From positions 496,001 to 560,000 of the forward strand of contig NZ_JAMTCO010000003.1 of the NCBI RefSeq assembly GCF_024171925.1: DNA of 64,000 bases. Direction: 5' to 3'. A program made the translations under genes and the position numbers. The number at the start of each line of letters is the position of its first letter. Position 1 is the first letter of the stretch. This DNA comes from Actinokineospora diospyrosa (GTDB lineage: Bacteria; Actinomycetota; Actinomycetes; Mycobacteriales; Pseudonocardiaceae). Below are positions 1-8,177 of this stretch, one piece after another. The notes under the pieces were generated by a model, which saw only the letters and a list, made by a program, of their open reading frames with translations, made no database searches and had not been told where the DNA came from.

Positions 1-1
1 C

Positions 2-577
2 GCTAGGGCAGGTGTCACTACCGGAGAGTGGGCAGCCGCCCTGCGCGAGGTGTTCGGCGAGTACCGCGCACCTACCGGCGTCTCGGGAGCCTCCGCAGTG
101 GGGGAGGCGGGCGCTGAGTTGGCCAAGGTTCGCGAGTGGGTCAAGGCCACCGGTGAGGAGCTGGGGGAGCGGCTGCGCATGCTGGTCGGCAAGCCCGGCC
201 TTGACGGGCACTCCAACGGTGCTGAGCAGATCGCCGTGCGCGCCCGTGATACCGGCTTTGAGGTCGTCTACCAAGGCATCAGGTTGACCGCGGACCAGAT
301 CGTGTCCGCGGCAGTGCAAGAGGGCGTGCACGTGGTGGGGCTGTCGATCCTGTCCGGATCGCATCTAGATGCCGTGCCCGCGGTCGTCGAGGGCCTACGA
401 GCCGCGGGCGCTGGCGACATCCCAGTTGTGGTGGGCGGGATCATCCCGCCCGAGGACGCCACAACCCTGCTAGCGAGCGGGGTCGCGCGGGTCTTCACGC
501 CGAAGGACTACGAGATGACCCAGATCATGGCCGAGATCGTCCGTGTTGTGCGGGAAGCCCACGACCTACCGGTCTAA
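2..577 (+). CDS. meaA: MeaA/ethylmalonyl-CoA mutase-like protein, C-terminal part (partial)
   Basis: The reading frame is open from base 2, so the gene starts before the window. What remains is mostly a cobalamin-binding domain. The B12 signature D-G-H-S-N-G (DxHxxG) follows the segment LRMLVGKPGL, then come LSILSGS and VVVGGIIPPED, the usual Ser and Gly-Gly contacts of the lower-ligand His B12 fold. The single-chain arrangement and wording (NGAEQIAVRARDTGFEVVYQGIR is typical, quoted here only in part: NGAEQIAVRA) best match MeaA/ethylmalonyl-CoA mutase rather than the large methylmalonyl-CoA mutase subunit. Such enzymes rearrange acyl-CoA carbon skeletons in the ethylmalonyl-CoA route. Alternative: the C-terminal part of another acyl-CoA mutase. 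The family call is firm, the exact substrate is inference. Confidence 0.85.
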   Translation, partial: ARAGVTTGEWAAALREVFGEYRAPTGVSGASAVGEAGAELAKVREWVKATGEELGERLRMLVGKPGLDGHSNGAEQIAVRARDTGFEVVYQGIRLTADQIVSAAVQEGVHVVGLSILSGSHLDAVPAVVEGLRAAGAGDIPVVVGGIIPPEDATTLLASGVARVFTPKDYEMTQIMAEIVRVVREAHDLPV

Positions 578-582
578 CCGAG

Positions 583-1134
583 CTAAGACAGCAGAGACAG
601 CACTGCCTGCGTGCTGCTGACCGTCGCGAACCCGCCCCCGTGGAGGTTGGTGGCGGTCGCTCGGCTGAGCTCGTCGGCGGTCTGAACGTCGCCGTCGGGG
701 CCGGTGAGGTCAAAGGTGTAGGTCGCGTCCAACGCCACGTGCACCTCGTAGCCGAGGTTGCCGCCAACGCGCGCGGTGGTCTCGACGCACATGTTGGTCT
801 GGATCCCCGCCAGCACGATCCGGTTGATGCCCTTACCGGTGAGCCAGCTGTTGAGGTCGACCGCGCCGTGGAAGGCCGAATTGACGTGCTTGGTGAACAT
901 CAGGTCCGGCTCCGCGCCGTCCAGTTCCGGCTTAAAGCGGGCTCCGTCGGTGCCCTGCTCCAACGGTGAGTCCGCGATAAGAGAGTCGTGCCGCACCAGC
1001 ACGAGCGGTTGTCCTGCCGCCGCCCAAGCGTCGATCAGGACCTTGATGTTGCTCTCGGCGGCGGGGTTGTTGCGGTTGCCCAGGCGCGGATCGTCGAAGC
1101 CGCGCTGGACGTCGATCAGGATGAGTGCGGTCAT
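583..1134 (-). CDS. Isochorismatase-family cysteine hydrolase
   Basis: A 183-residue protein of the cysteine-hydrolase (isochorismatase/nicotinamidase) superfamily. The catalytic triad is visible as Asp8 in LILIDVQ, Lys82 in MFTKHVNSAF and Cys116 in GIQTNMCVETTAR. The G-I-x-T-x-x-C-V-E-x-T-A motif marks the isochorismatase-like branch. The substrate cannot be read from the sequence. It is divergently transcribed from a GlxA-type regulator at 1206, a pairing common for this hydrolase family, so the regulator may control it. It ends tail-to-tail a few bases after the mutase gene. Confidence 0.9.
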   Translation of the reverse strand: MTALILIDVQRGFDDPRLGNRNNPAAESNIKVLIDAWAAAGQPLVLVRHDSLIADSPLEQGTDGARFKPELDGAEPDLMFTKHVNSAFHGAVDLNSWLTGKGINRIVLAGIQTNMCVETTARVGGNLGYEVHVALDATYTFDLTGPDGDVQTADELSRATATNLHGGGFATVSSTQAVLSLLS

Positions 1135-1193
1135 GGGGTCAACCGTGCCGGGTCCCGGCCGCGGGCGGGAGGTGCAGGAAAGGCGCGATGCGA

Positions 1194-1199
1194 TACTTT
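1194..1199 (+). promoter_or_regulatory. Likely -10 element, leaderless start
   Basis: TACTTT lies six bases before ATG 1206 of the GlxA-type regulator. The same TANNNT-N6/7-start spacing recurs across the window and supports this start over the upstream in-frame codons at 1125 and 1188. Confidence 0.5.
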
Positions 1200-1205
1200 C
1201 CTGCC

Positions 1206-2153
1206 ATGCGCACGATCGGCGTCCTCCTGCTGCCGGGCACCCGCGTGTTCGACTTCGCGGTCGTCAACGAGGTCTGGTCGGTCGACCGCACCCCGCACGA
1301 GGTCGGGCCGTTCGAGGTCCGGCTCTGCGGCCCGGCCAAGCGCCCGGTCGAGCTGCACCCGGCGGGCTCGGTGACCCCGTCGCACGGCCTCACGGGGCTC
1401 ACGGGCTGCGATCTGGTCGTCGTCCTGGGTCGGGCCGACCCGCGCGCCGACGTGCCCGCCACGGTCCGCGTGGCCCTGCGCGCGGTCCACGCCGAGGGCG
1501 TGACCGTCGCGGCCCTCTGCTCCGGCGCCTTCACCCTGGCCGCGGCCGGTCTGCTCGACGGCCGCCGCGCCACGACCCACTGGGCGCTGCTGGACGAGCT
1601 CGCCAGCGCCTACCCGACCACCACCGTCGAGCGGGACGTCCTCTACACCGAGCACGACGGCCTTCTGACCTCCGCGGGCGTCGTAGGCGGCCTCGACCTG
1701 TGCCTACACCTCGTGCGCCGTGACCTAGGCATCCGCGTGGCCAACACCCTCGCGCGCAGGCTGGTCATGCCCGCTGTCCGGCAAGGCGGTCAAGCGCAGT
1801 ACGTGGATGCTCCCGTCCCTGCCCGTCCGGATCGCGGCGACATCGCCACCACCATCGATTGGGCTCTATCAGCGCTGAGCGATCCCATCGGCGTTCCCGA
1901 ACTCGCTGCCCGGACCCAGATGAGCCCGCGTGCCTTCCACCGCGCGTTCGTCGCTGCGGTGGGCGACACCCCTGGCCGTTGGCTCTTGCTTCAACGCCTC
2001 AGGTTGGCTCAATTGCTGCTGGAGACGACGCCCCTCTCTGTCGAGCGCGTCGCGACTCGTAGTGGGCTCGGCACACCAGCCAACCTCCGTCGCCGCATGC
2101 GCGCCGAGTTCGGCACCACGCCGTCGACCTACCGGCGCACCTTCGCTTCTTAG
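1206..2153 (+). CDS. GlxA-family transcriptional regulator (DJ-1/PfpI + AraC HTH)
   Basis: A 315-residue regulator with an N-terminal DJ-1/PfpI (class I glutamine amidotransferase-like) domain, residues about 1-185, and a C-terminal AraC-type double helix-turn-helix, about 215-315. The nucleophile-elbow equivalent is ALCSGAF followed by TTHW. The HTH part contains IGVPELAARTQMSPRAFHRAF and the second helix unit PLSVERVATRSGLGTPANLRR. ATG 1206 was chosen because it begins the conserved fold (MRTIGVLLLPG) and sits six bases after a TACTTT hexamer. It is divergent from the isochorismatase-like hydrolase, its most likely target. The effector is unknown. Confidence 0.88.
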   Translation: MRTIGVLLLPGTRVFDFAVVNEVWSVDRTPHEVGPFEVRLCGPAKRPVELHPAGSVTPSHGLTGLTGCDLVVVLGRADPRADVPATVRVALRAVHAEGVTVAALCSGAFTLAAAGLLDGRRATTHWALLDELASAYPTTTVERDVLYTEHDGLLTSAGVVGGLDLCLHLVRRDLGIRVANTLARRLVMPAVRQGGQAQYVDAPVPARPDRGDIATTIDWALSALSDPIGVPELAARTQMSPRAFHRAFVAAVGDTPGRWLLLQRLRLAQLLLETTPLSVERVATRSGLGTPANLRRRMRAEFGTTPSTYRRTFAS

Positions 2154-2323
2154 GCTTCCTGCCCCTTCGGCGTGTCCGCCTCTGCCATCCGTTCGCGAAG
2201 ACGGTCACGGATCTCGTCCGGGGTGTAGGCGCGGCGCTGGCGTTCCGACCGGGCGATGACCGCACCGGTGGCGGCTACCCCCACCAGCCCAGCGAGGCCT
2301 AGGAACTTCCAAACGTGTCGCAT
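2150..2323 (-). CDS. Small single-pass membrane protein, conserved in actinobacteria
   Basis: A 57-residue protein with a hydrophobic N-terminal segment (VWKFLGLAGLVGVAATGAVI, residues 4-23), an RSERQRRR basic stretch just after it, and a charged C-terminal tail beginning YTPDEIRDRLRERM. This arrangement, a membrane anchor followed by a short YTPDE(I/V)R helix, is what I remember of a family of small actinobacterial proteins without known function. The start ATG is at 2321-2323. Its stop overlaps the stop of the GlxA-type regulator by four bases (tail-to-tail). Function unknown. Confidence 0.7.
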   Translation of the reverse strand: MRHVWKFLGLAGLVGVAATGAVIARSERQRRAYTPDEIRDRLRERMAEADTPKGQEA

Positions 2324-2499
2324 GCGCCGAGGTTACCTAGTGGCTCGACTCAGGGCGTCGGCCGTGTATCGGCGGGTCCACGGCGTGGCTGGCAAGGCGC
2401 CGGAACGTCCTCGTACTGGGTGTACTTGGTCGTTTCGGCAACGCGGCCAGGCGCGTCGTAGGCGGGTCGAGACATGGTCGACGTTCTGGGTCGCGCCAC

Positions 2500-2505
2500 T
2501 AGGGT
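2500..2505 (+). promoter_or_regulatory. Likely -10 element, leaderless start
   Basis: TAGGGT sits seven bases before ATG 2513 and supports that start rather than the in-frame ATG at 2474. Confidence 0.45.
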
Positions 2506-2512
2506 TTGGGGT

Positions 2513-3133
2513 ATGGGCTCTCTCACGCTCGACGAGGCAGTGGCGTCGACCCGCACTGGTGACCTGTGGCTGTTCCGCGGTCGCAAGCCCGCTGACCGGG
2601 CGATCCAGACCTTGACCAACTCCCCGGTGAACCACGTCGGCCTCGCTGTAGTCCTCGACGACCTGCCCCCGCTGATGTGGCACGCGGAGCTTGGCCGCTC
2701 GCTCCCGGACCGCTGGACCGGCACCCACCAGCGCGGCGTGCAACTGCACGACCTCAAGGACGCCGTGGTCGTGTGGGCCACTAAGTACGGACAGCAGGCC
2801 TGGCTGAGGCAGCTACCGGGGCCGGTCAGCCGCGAGCAGGAGGACGCCATCCTGCGCACCATCGCCCGGCTGGACGGCACCCCGTTCCCCTCTACAGCCC
2901 GACTTGCGGGCCGTTGGGCCAAGGGGCGCGTCCCGCGCATGCGGTGGCAGAAACCCCGCCCGGCTGAGCTTGAGAGCGCCTATTGCGCCGAGGTCGTCGC
3001 GGTCACCATGGAAGCCATGGGTCTACTCCCCACCGGCGAACGTCCACATGCCTACGACCCTGGTCGCTTCTGGAGCGGAGACGGGATGGACCTACCGCAC
3101 GGCGGCGAGATCGCCGTCGACATACCGCGTTAG
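2513..3133 (+). CDS. YiiX/YebB-like permuted papain-fold protein
   Basis: A 206-residue protein with the circularly permuted papain layout of the YiiX/YebB-like group of the NlpC/P60 superfamily. TGDLWLFRG near the N-terminus comes first, then the catalytic His in VNHVGLAVV (about residue 41), and the candidate catalytic Cys late, in ESAYCAEVVAVTMEAMG (about residue 162). Proteins of this group hydrolyse amide or ester bonds; the substrate here is unknown. No signal peptide is seen, so it is probably cytoplasmic. ATG 2513 fits a TAGGGT hexamer seven bases upstream. Its 3' end overlaps the response-regulator gene by four bases, tail-to-tail. Confidence 0.7.
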   Translation: MGSLTLDEAVASTRTGDLWLFRGRKPADRAIQTLTNSPVNHVGLAVVLDDLPPLMWHAELGRSLPDRWTGTHQRGVQLHDLKDAVVVWATKYGQQAWLRQLPGPVSREQEDAILRTIARLDGTPFPSTARLAGRWAKGRVPRMRWQKPRPAELESAYCAEVVAVTMEAMGLLPTGERPHAYDPGRFWSGDGMDLPHGGEIAVDIPR

Positions 3134-3777
3134 TTGACGAGCCCGGCCTCTTGCGCGAGCACCGCCGCTTGGACTCGAGAGCGAAGGTCGAGCTTGGTGA
3201 GAACCCGGGACACGTGCGTCTTCACCGTGGTCTCCCCAATACCGAGCCGTCGGGCGATCTGCTGGTTGGACAGCCCCTCACCGACGCAGACCAAGACCTC
3301 CGACTCCCGATCAGTCAGCTGGTCCAAGCCCGGCGGTGGGACTGTCTCGCGTGGTTGAGCCGCCGCGAACGCGTGGATCAGACGGCGGGTGACGCTGGGT
3401 TCGATCACGCCATCCCCGGCAGCCACCACGCGGATTGCGTCAAGGAGCCGAGGCGCGTCTACCGACTTCAACAAGAAGCCCGACGCACCTGCACGTAGAG
3501 CGCCATAGACGTAAGAGTCCATGTCAAAGGTCGTTAGGACCAACACGGCGCATACACCCGCAGAGACCAGACGCCGCGTGGCCTCTATGCCGTCGACCTC
3601 CGGCATGCGGACATCCATAAGCACCACATCCGGCCGCAAGGCAGTCGCCTTGCGCACAGCGGAGGCACCATCACCAGCCTCAGCCACCACCTCTATGTCC
3701 GGCGCGCCGTCGAGGATCATCGCCAGCCCCGTGCGGATCGCGGAGTGGTCATCGGCCAGCAAGACCCTGATCGTCAC
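3130..3777 (-). CDS. NarL/LuxR-family response regulator
   Basis: A 215-residue two-component response regulator. The receiver domain begins IRVLLADDHSAIRTG with the acidic pair, and the phospho-acceptor Asp is in DVVLMDVRMPEVDG. The Thr/Lys switch residues lie in VLVLTTFD and FLLKSV. The C-terminal LuxR HTH (LTDRESEVLVCVGEGLSNQQ onward) ends in the usual TTVKTHVSRVLTKLDLRSR. The start GTG 3775-3777 overlaps the kinase stop as GTGA, so the two are translationally coupled. Partner: the histidine kinase directly upstream. The stimulus is unknown. Confidence 0.95.
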   Translation of the reverse strand: MTIRVLLADDHSAIRTGLAMILDGAPDIEVVAEAGDGASAVRKATALRPDVVLMDVRMPEVDGIEATRRLVSAGVCAVLVLTTFDMDSYVYGALRAGASGFLLKSVDAPRLLDAIRVVAAGDGVIEPSVTRRLIHAFAAAQPRETVPPPGLDQLTDRESEVLVCVGEGLSNQQIARRLGIGETTVKTHVSRVLTKLDLRSRVQAAVLAQEAGLVN

Positions 3778-4964
3778 GCTTCCTCCACCGGGAGCTCGGC
3801 ACGCACGCGCCACCCACCTTCCACCGGGCCCGCGGTAAGGCTGCCGCGGACCGCTTCGGCTCGTTCAGACATTCCCAGCAGGCCGGTCCCAGAGGGGTTG
3901 GCGGCCGCGGCGGGCTTATCGCTGATCACTTCCACCACCAGGTTCCCGGCTGACCGGCCGATACGCAGCAGCACAGTCGCCCCCGGCGCATGCTTCACGG
4001 CATTGGTCAACGACTCCTGCACGATCCTGTACGCAGACAGGTCTACCGCTGCCGGAAGATCCTCTATGTCCTCGACCGACACATCGACAGTTAGCCCTGC
4101 CGCGTCCGCCGACCGAACAAGCCTGTCGAACTCGCGGAGCCGCGCAGGCGAGGTGAACGCCTCTTGCCCGTCCTGCGACCGCAACAGACCGATCATCGCC
4201 CGCATCTCCGTCAGCGACGACACGCTGTTCTCCCGCACCGACCGCAGCACCATCCTGGTCCGCTCCGGGTCGCCGTCGCGCATGGTGAGCAGCGCCTCGG
4301 ACTGGATCGCGATCGCCGAAAGGTGCCCGGCGATGACGTCGTGCAGGTCACGAGCCATGCTCGCCCGCTCAGCATGGATCGCCGCTTCCCGATCAAGCTC
4401 GGCGATCCGCGCCAACTGATCCGCCCGCGCCCGCTCAACGTCAGCGATCTCCCGCTGCTGGCGCACGTTGAGCGCCCACCACGCGGGCATGGCGGGCAAC
4501 GGACAGGCGGTCAGGATGATCAGCAGCGCCACCCGCAACGAGTCAGCCACCAACAGCGCGGCCACCACAGCGACCCCGACGTAGCACCACAAGACCACGA
4601 TCACCGCATTACTGGCCCGCCGAGACCCGTACAGCACGGCCAGATAGATCAAATCCCCAAACGCCAACGCAACCGGCAGCGTCAACCCCATCGCGATGTC
4701 CAAGCCCAAGAAGGGCAACCCGGCCGCAAGCCCCACCGCGGGTGCCCGGTGCTTAGCAAGCTGCAACAAACACAACCCCCCAAGCGCCGCGTACCGCACC
4801 CACATAGGGGCCTTCAAAACCCCCGCATCTGCCAACCCAGGCGCGTCCACCGCATACAAAACCACCCCAAGCAGATAGACGAACGCAATCTGCGCCAGTC
4901 GCCCACTCCACTCCTTGACCACCCGGACATCACAACACACCCCACCCCCACCCAACTCCCCCAA
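3774..4964 (-). CDS. NarL-type sensor histidine kinase
   Basis: Up to 396 residues with several N-terminal membrane segments (about residues 22-155) and no obvious extracellular sensor domain. The HisKA_3 box MARDLHDVIAGHLSAIAIQS carries the phospho-acceptor His208. The HATPase part shows the N box (RIVQESLTNAVKHA, 313-326) and a short G box (GTGLLGMSERAE). It pairs with the overlapping response regulator downstream. The start is uncertain: TTG 4964 has a GGGGGAG ribosome site eight bases upstream, while GTG 4922 (VKEWSGRLAQ) would begin right before the first membrane helix. Its 5' part runs into a C-rich non-coding stretch with similarly skewed base use. Confidence 0.9.
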   Translation of the reverse strand: MGELGGGGVCCDVRVVKEWSGRLAQIAFVYLLGVVLYAVDAPGLADAGVLKAPMWVRYAALGGLCLLQLAKHRAPAVGLAAGLPFLGLDIAMGLTLPVALAFGDLIYLAVLYGSRRASNAVIVVLWCYVGVAVVAALLVADSLRVALLIILTACPLPAMPAWWALNVRQQREIADVERARADQLARIAELDREAAIHAERASMARDLHDVIAGHLSAIAIQSEALLTMRDGDPERTRMVLRSVRENSVSSLTEMRAMIGLLRSQDGQEAFTSPARLREFDRLVRSADAAGLTVDVSVEDIEDLPAAVDLSAYRIVQESLTNAVKHAPGATVLLRIGRSAGNLVVEVISDKPAAAANPSGTGLLGMSERAEAVRGSLTAGPVEGGWRVRAELPVEEA

Positions 4965-5872
4965 CAGTCGAGCTCCCCCGTCGTCCGAAGTGATGACAGC
5001 CTTCCTTTGCCATCACCTGGCCCCCACCAGTCTCATCACCCCACGCCCCTGCCCCCACGCCAGCTGCTCACTAGCCCCCGCCGCCCCCACCCCCCGATGC
5101 CGTGCGTCCCCCACGCCCCTCATACCGCGCTCACCCCCAACCACAGCGCCCCCCAAGCCCCGATGCCAGCCCACCTACGCCCCCGCTTCCCCACAGCCCG
5201 CTTCGCCCCGCCTTATGTCCCACATCCGTCCACCACGCCCCCCGCCTTGAACCCCCCAGCAACCCGCCTCTCATGCGCGCGGTCCGAGCGCGCAACCTTC
5301 ACCCGGAACCCCGCCGATGGCCGAAGAGTGCCCACGCTCCTTGCCGACTACGGCCGCGCCCTCTCACGCGCGGGTCCGAGGCACGCCACCTTCACTCGGG
5401 AACCCCGCCGATAGTCGATGAGCTCCCACACGCCCACTCACGCGGCTCAACCGCGCCCCCTCGCGCGGGCCTAGGCGCGCAACCTCCACTACTCGCAGAC
5501 AGTCGAAGACCCCCATTGCCCCAAGGCCCCAGCGACACTGCACCCACACACGGGTCCCCGGCCGCGCACTCTCCCCGCCAACAGCCGAGGAGCTCACACC
5601 CCCTCGCCCCGCCTTAGAGCTACAGCGACACTCCACCCCTCGGACCCCAAGTAGCTCCACAGCGCTCCGCCCTCACCCGAACCCGAGCGATACCCCACCC
5701 CCGTGCCCGCTGCCCGCATAGCCCTCACCCGAACCCCAACGACAGCCACCGGGCTCCCACCCCTCGCGCCCCACTCGAAGCGCTGCCCGTATCCCAAGTC
5801 CCCCGCGCGCAGGTCCGAGGCCGCAACCCCCGCCCCACCACCCCCGGCGGCGCAGCCCCCGGCAGCACAATC

Positions 5873-6127
5873 TCCGCTGACCGCCCCAGTGGCTCAAGAC
5901 CCGCCCCCGCTCTCGGCGGTACAGCCTTCGCCCACCACCTTCGCGGCCTAAGACCCTGCCTCACCCCGCTGCCCCCGCGCGCGGGTCCCGGGGCGCAGCC
6001 TCCGCTGACCGCCACGGTGGTTCAAGACCCGCCCTCCGCCCCGGCGGTACAGCCCCCACCCACCACCCCCGGTGGCCTAAGACCCCGCCTCACCCCACTG
6101 CCCCCGCGCGCGGGTCCGGGGCGCAGC
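5873..6127. repeat. 128-bp tandem direct repeat (two units)
   Basis: Unit one starts at 5873 and unit two at 6001, both with TCCGCTGACCGCC, and both run through CTCAAGACCCGCC-like and GGCGGTACAGCC segments to GCGCGCGGGTCC and GGGGCGCAGCC. The units are colinear with scattered substitutions, which indicates an older tandem duplication. The end of the second unit merges into the dispersed family 1 repeat. Confidence 0.85.
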
Positions 6128-6246
6128 CCCCACCCTCTCCGGGGGGCGGCCCCAGGGCCAGTCTACTAGGCCCCACTGGCAGTGGATCTTGAAAGCGGCA
6201 CCCCGAAGATCCACATGTGGATAACTTCTGTCGCTGAACCGGGTGA
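6100..6246 (+). repeat. Dispersed repeat family 1, copy A
   Basis: This copy runs from GCGCGCGGGTCC through GGGGGGCGGCCCCAGGGCC and AGTCTACTAGGCCCCAC to GTCGCTGAACCGGGTGA. It contains a stem of GTGGATCTT (6182-6190) and AAGATCCAC (6206-6214), followed by TGTGGATAA (6216-6224), the reverse complement of the DnaA-box consensus TTATCCACA. Related copies are at 27037, 29356 and 29667, all in the same orientation and all intergenic. Confidence 0.9.
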
Positions 6247-6484
6247 AAGGAAGGCGGGCATAGTCCCGTTCGGACCGGGGTTGATCAATGCCCTGGGAAC
6301 AAGCGATCACAGCCGAGATCACGTCCACAGTGGTCGACTCACCACAAGAGTCCCATGTGGACGATCGGGAGCGTGGACGACGGTGTCCGCCGTGCGGCAT
6401 ACGCTGGTCACGCGCTGTTGTTGGGCTGATTGGCCGGGGGGCGGGAGAGGGTCGCGCAGGGGCTACCGTTCGTCGACCCGGGGG

Positions 6485-6514
6485 TTGACAGCGTGCAATG
6501 GTCTAGTCCATTTT
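6485..6514 (+). promoter_or_regulatory. Chitinase promoter with DasR-like operator
   Basis: A perfect -35 hexamer TTGACA is at 6485-6490. Just downstream, 6497-6512 reads AATGGTCTAGTCCATT, a near palindrome close to the DasR site of actinobacteria (consensus ACTGGTCTAGACCACT) known in front of chitinase and GlcNAc genes. Placement between the promoter and the coding region suits repression that is relieved by amino-sugar phosphates. The DasR link is inference from the motif. Confidence 0.65.
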
Positions 6515-6564
6515 GAGGTGGTCTCGATCACCCTGCACCTGCACATGCCCCTTGGGAGGCAGCC

Positions 6565-8112
6565 ATGACGTCCCACGCTCGGCGTGCGATCGTCGCCCTG
6601 CTGTCCGCTCTGTCGGTCACCGTAGGCCTGGTCCTGGCCTTCGCGGGCAACGCGTCCGCGGCCAACCTCGTCGCCAACCCCGGGTTCGAGGCGGGCAGCC
6701 TCTCCGGGTGGACCTGTTCCGGCGGCGGCTCCGTCACCTCCACCGACAAGCGCACCGGCAGCTACGCGCTCACCGCCGCGCCAGCCGGCTCGGACAACGC
6801 CCGTTGCTCGCAGACCGTCACGGTCAACCCGAGCTCGCGCTACACCCTGACCGCCTGGGTCAAGGGCTCCTACGTCTACCTCGGCGCCTCGGGGACCGGC
6901 ACCACGGACGTCAGCACCTGGAACCCCACCGGCGGTTCCTGGGTGCAGCTGTCGACCAGCTTCAGCACCGGCGCGAACACCCGCTCGGTGACCGTCTACG
7001 TGCACGGGTGGTACGGCCAGCCCGCCTACCTCGCCGACGACGTGAGCCTCGACGGTCCGGGCACCCCGCCGACCTCCACCACGACCACCACGACGACGCG
7101 TCCCACGTCGTCGACCACCACCACGACCAGCACGACCACTACGACGACGTCGACCACCACTACGACCACGACGCCGCCTACTACGACCACGACCACCACG
7201 ACGCCGAACCCGAACGTGCCGCTGCCTAAGCACGTGCTGACCGGCTACTGGCACAACTTCGACAACGGTGCCAAGCCCCTGACCATCGCGCAGGTGCCGA
7301 CCACCTACGACATCATCGCGGTGTCCTTCGCCGACGCGGTACCCGCTGTGCGCGGCAGGGTCGAGTTCAACCTCGACCCGGTCCTGTCGCAGAAGCTCGG
7401 CGGCTACACGATCGAGCAGTTCAAGGCCGACATCAAGACCGTCCAGGGCCGCGGCCAGAAGGTCATCATCTCCGTCGGTGGCGAGAAGGGCACCATCTGG
7501 GCCGGTGACACCACCTCGGCCACCGCGTTCGCCAACAGCGTGATCGAGCTGATCCGCACCTACGGCTTCGACGGCGTCGACATCGACCTGGAGAACGGCG
7601 TCAGCGCGACGTACATGGGCCCGGCGCTGCGCACCATCTACAACGGCGGCGGCAAGATCATCACCTTCGCCCCGCAGACCATCGACGGCCAGTCGACCGG
7701 TCAGCAGTACTTCCAGCTGGCGCTGGCGGTCAAGGACATCCTGACCATCTGGAACATGCAGTACTACAACTCCGGCACGATGCTCGGCTGCGACCAGCAG
7801 GTCTACTCGCAGGGCACGGTCAACTTCCTGACCGCGCTCGCCTGCATCCAGCTGCAGGGCGGCCTGCGCGCCGACCAGGTCGGCCTCGGCCTGCCCGCGT
7901 CGCCGTCGGGTGCCGGTGGTGGCTACCAGTCGCCGACCAACGTCAACAACGCGCTGAACTGCCTCGCCCGCGGCACCAACTGCGGGACGTTCAAGCCGTC
8001 GACGACCTACCCGACCATCCGGGGTGCGATGACCTGGTCGATCAACTGGGACGCCTCCAACGGGTACGCGTTCGCCAACACGGTGGCGCCGTTCCTGGAC
8101 ACCCTGCCGTAA
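6565..8112 (+). CDS. Secreted GH18 chitinase with N-terminal carbohydrate-binding module
   Basis: A 515-residue secreted enzyme. Residues 1-33 form a Sec signal peptide ending AGNASA. Residues about 34-166 form a jelly-roll carbohydrate-binding module (NLVANPGFEAGSLSGW start, as in CBM4/9/22-like modules). Residues about 167-215 are a Thr-rich linker, and 220-515 a GH18 catalytic domain. The active-site motif DGVDIDLE (336-343) is intact, with Glu343 as the acid/base. It cleaves chitin outside the cell. GGGAGG precedes ATG 6565 at good distance. A DasR-like operator lies upstream and a strong terminator downstream, so it is monocistronic. The ACC/ACG-rich linker DNA at 7075-7205 is repetitive because of the Thr codons. 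Confidence 0.95.
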   Translation: MTSHARRAIVALLSALSVTVGLVLAFAGNASAANLVANPGFEAGSLSGWTCSGGGSVTSTDKRTGSYALTAAPAGSDNARCSQTVTVNPSSRYTLTAWVKGSYVYLGASGTGTTDVSTWNPTGGSWVQLSTSFSTGANTRSVTVYVHGWYGQPAYLADDVSLDGPGTPPTSTTTTTTTRPTSSTTTTTSTTTTTTSTTTTTTTPPTTTTTTTTPNPNVPLPKHVLTGYWHNFDNGAKPLTIAQVPTTYDIIAVSFADAVPAVRGRVEFNLDPVLSQKLGGYTIEQFKADIKTVQGRGQKVIISVGGEKGTIWAGDTTSATAFANSVIELIRTYGFDGVDIDLENGVSATYMGPALRTIYNGGGKIITFAPQTIDGQSTGQQYFQLALAVKDILTIWNMQYYNSGTMLGCDQQVYSQGTVNFLTALACIQLQGGLRADQVGLGLPASPSGAGGGYQSPTNVNNALNCLARGTNCGTFKPSTTYPTIRGAMTWSINWDASNGYAFANTVAPFLDTLP

Positions 8113-8133
8113 GAGGGGGGCGGACCGGTTAGG

Positions 8134-8177
8134 ACGTGCGCGGCGGGGCGAGGGTGCCCGCCGCGCACGTTCTTCTT
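8134..8177. terminator. Bidirectional rho-independent terminator
   Basis: A 14-bp perfect stem (ACGTGCGCGGCGGG at 8134-8147 with CCCGCCGCGCACGT at 8157-8170), a nine-base loop and the tail TTCTTCTT. It lies between the convergent chitinase and crotonase genes. Confidence 0.9.

Larger units (their letters stand above)
4985..6496. other. Non-coding, C-skewed intergenic stretch
   Basis: About 1.5 kb between the kinase gene and the chitinase. The + strand is very rich in C and poor in G and T (runs of CCCC, CACCCC and GCCCCC). Open frames exist on both strands but look like low-complexity Pro/Arg or Gly/Val strings with no family resemblance, so none is called. Degenerate short repeats around CGCGGGTCCGAGGCGC recur about every 90 bases between 5275 and 5480. 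A 128-bp tandem pair lies at 5873-6127, and a copy of dispersed repeat family 1 follows at 6100-6246. Nothing else could be assigned. Confidence 0.7.

Noticed and set aside
7075-7205. Short tandem ACC/ACG repeats that could look like a microsatellite
   Set aside because: They are in frame and encode the Thr-rich linker of the secreted chitinase, a normal feature of such enzymes.
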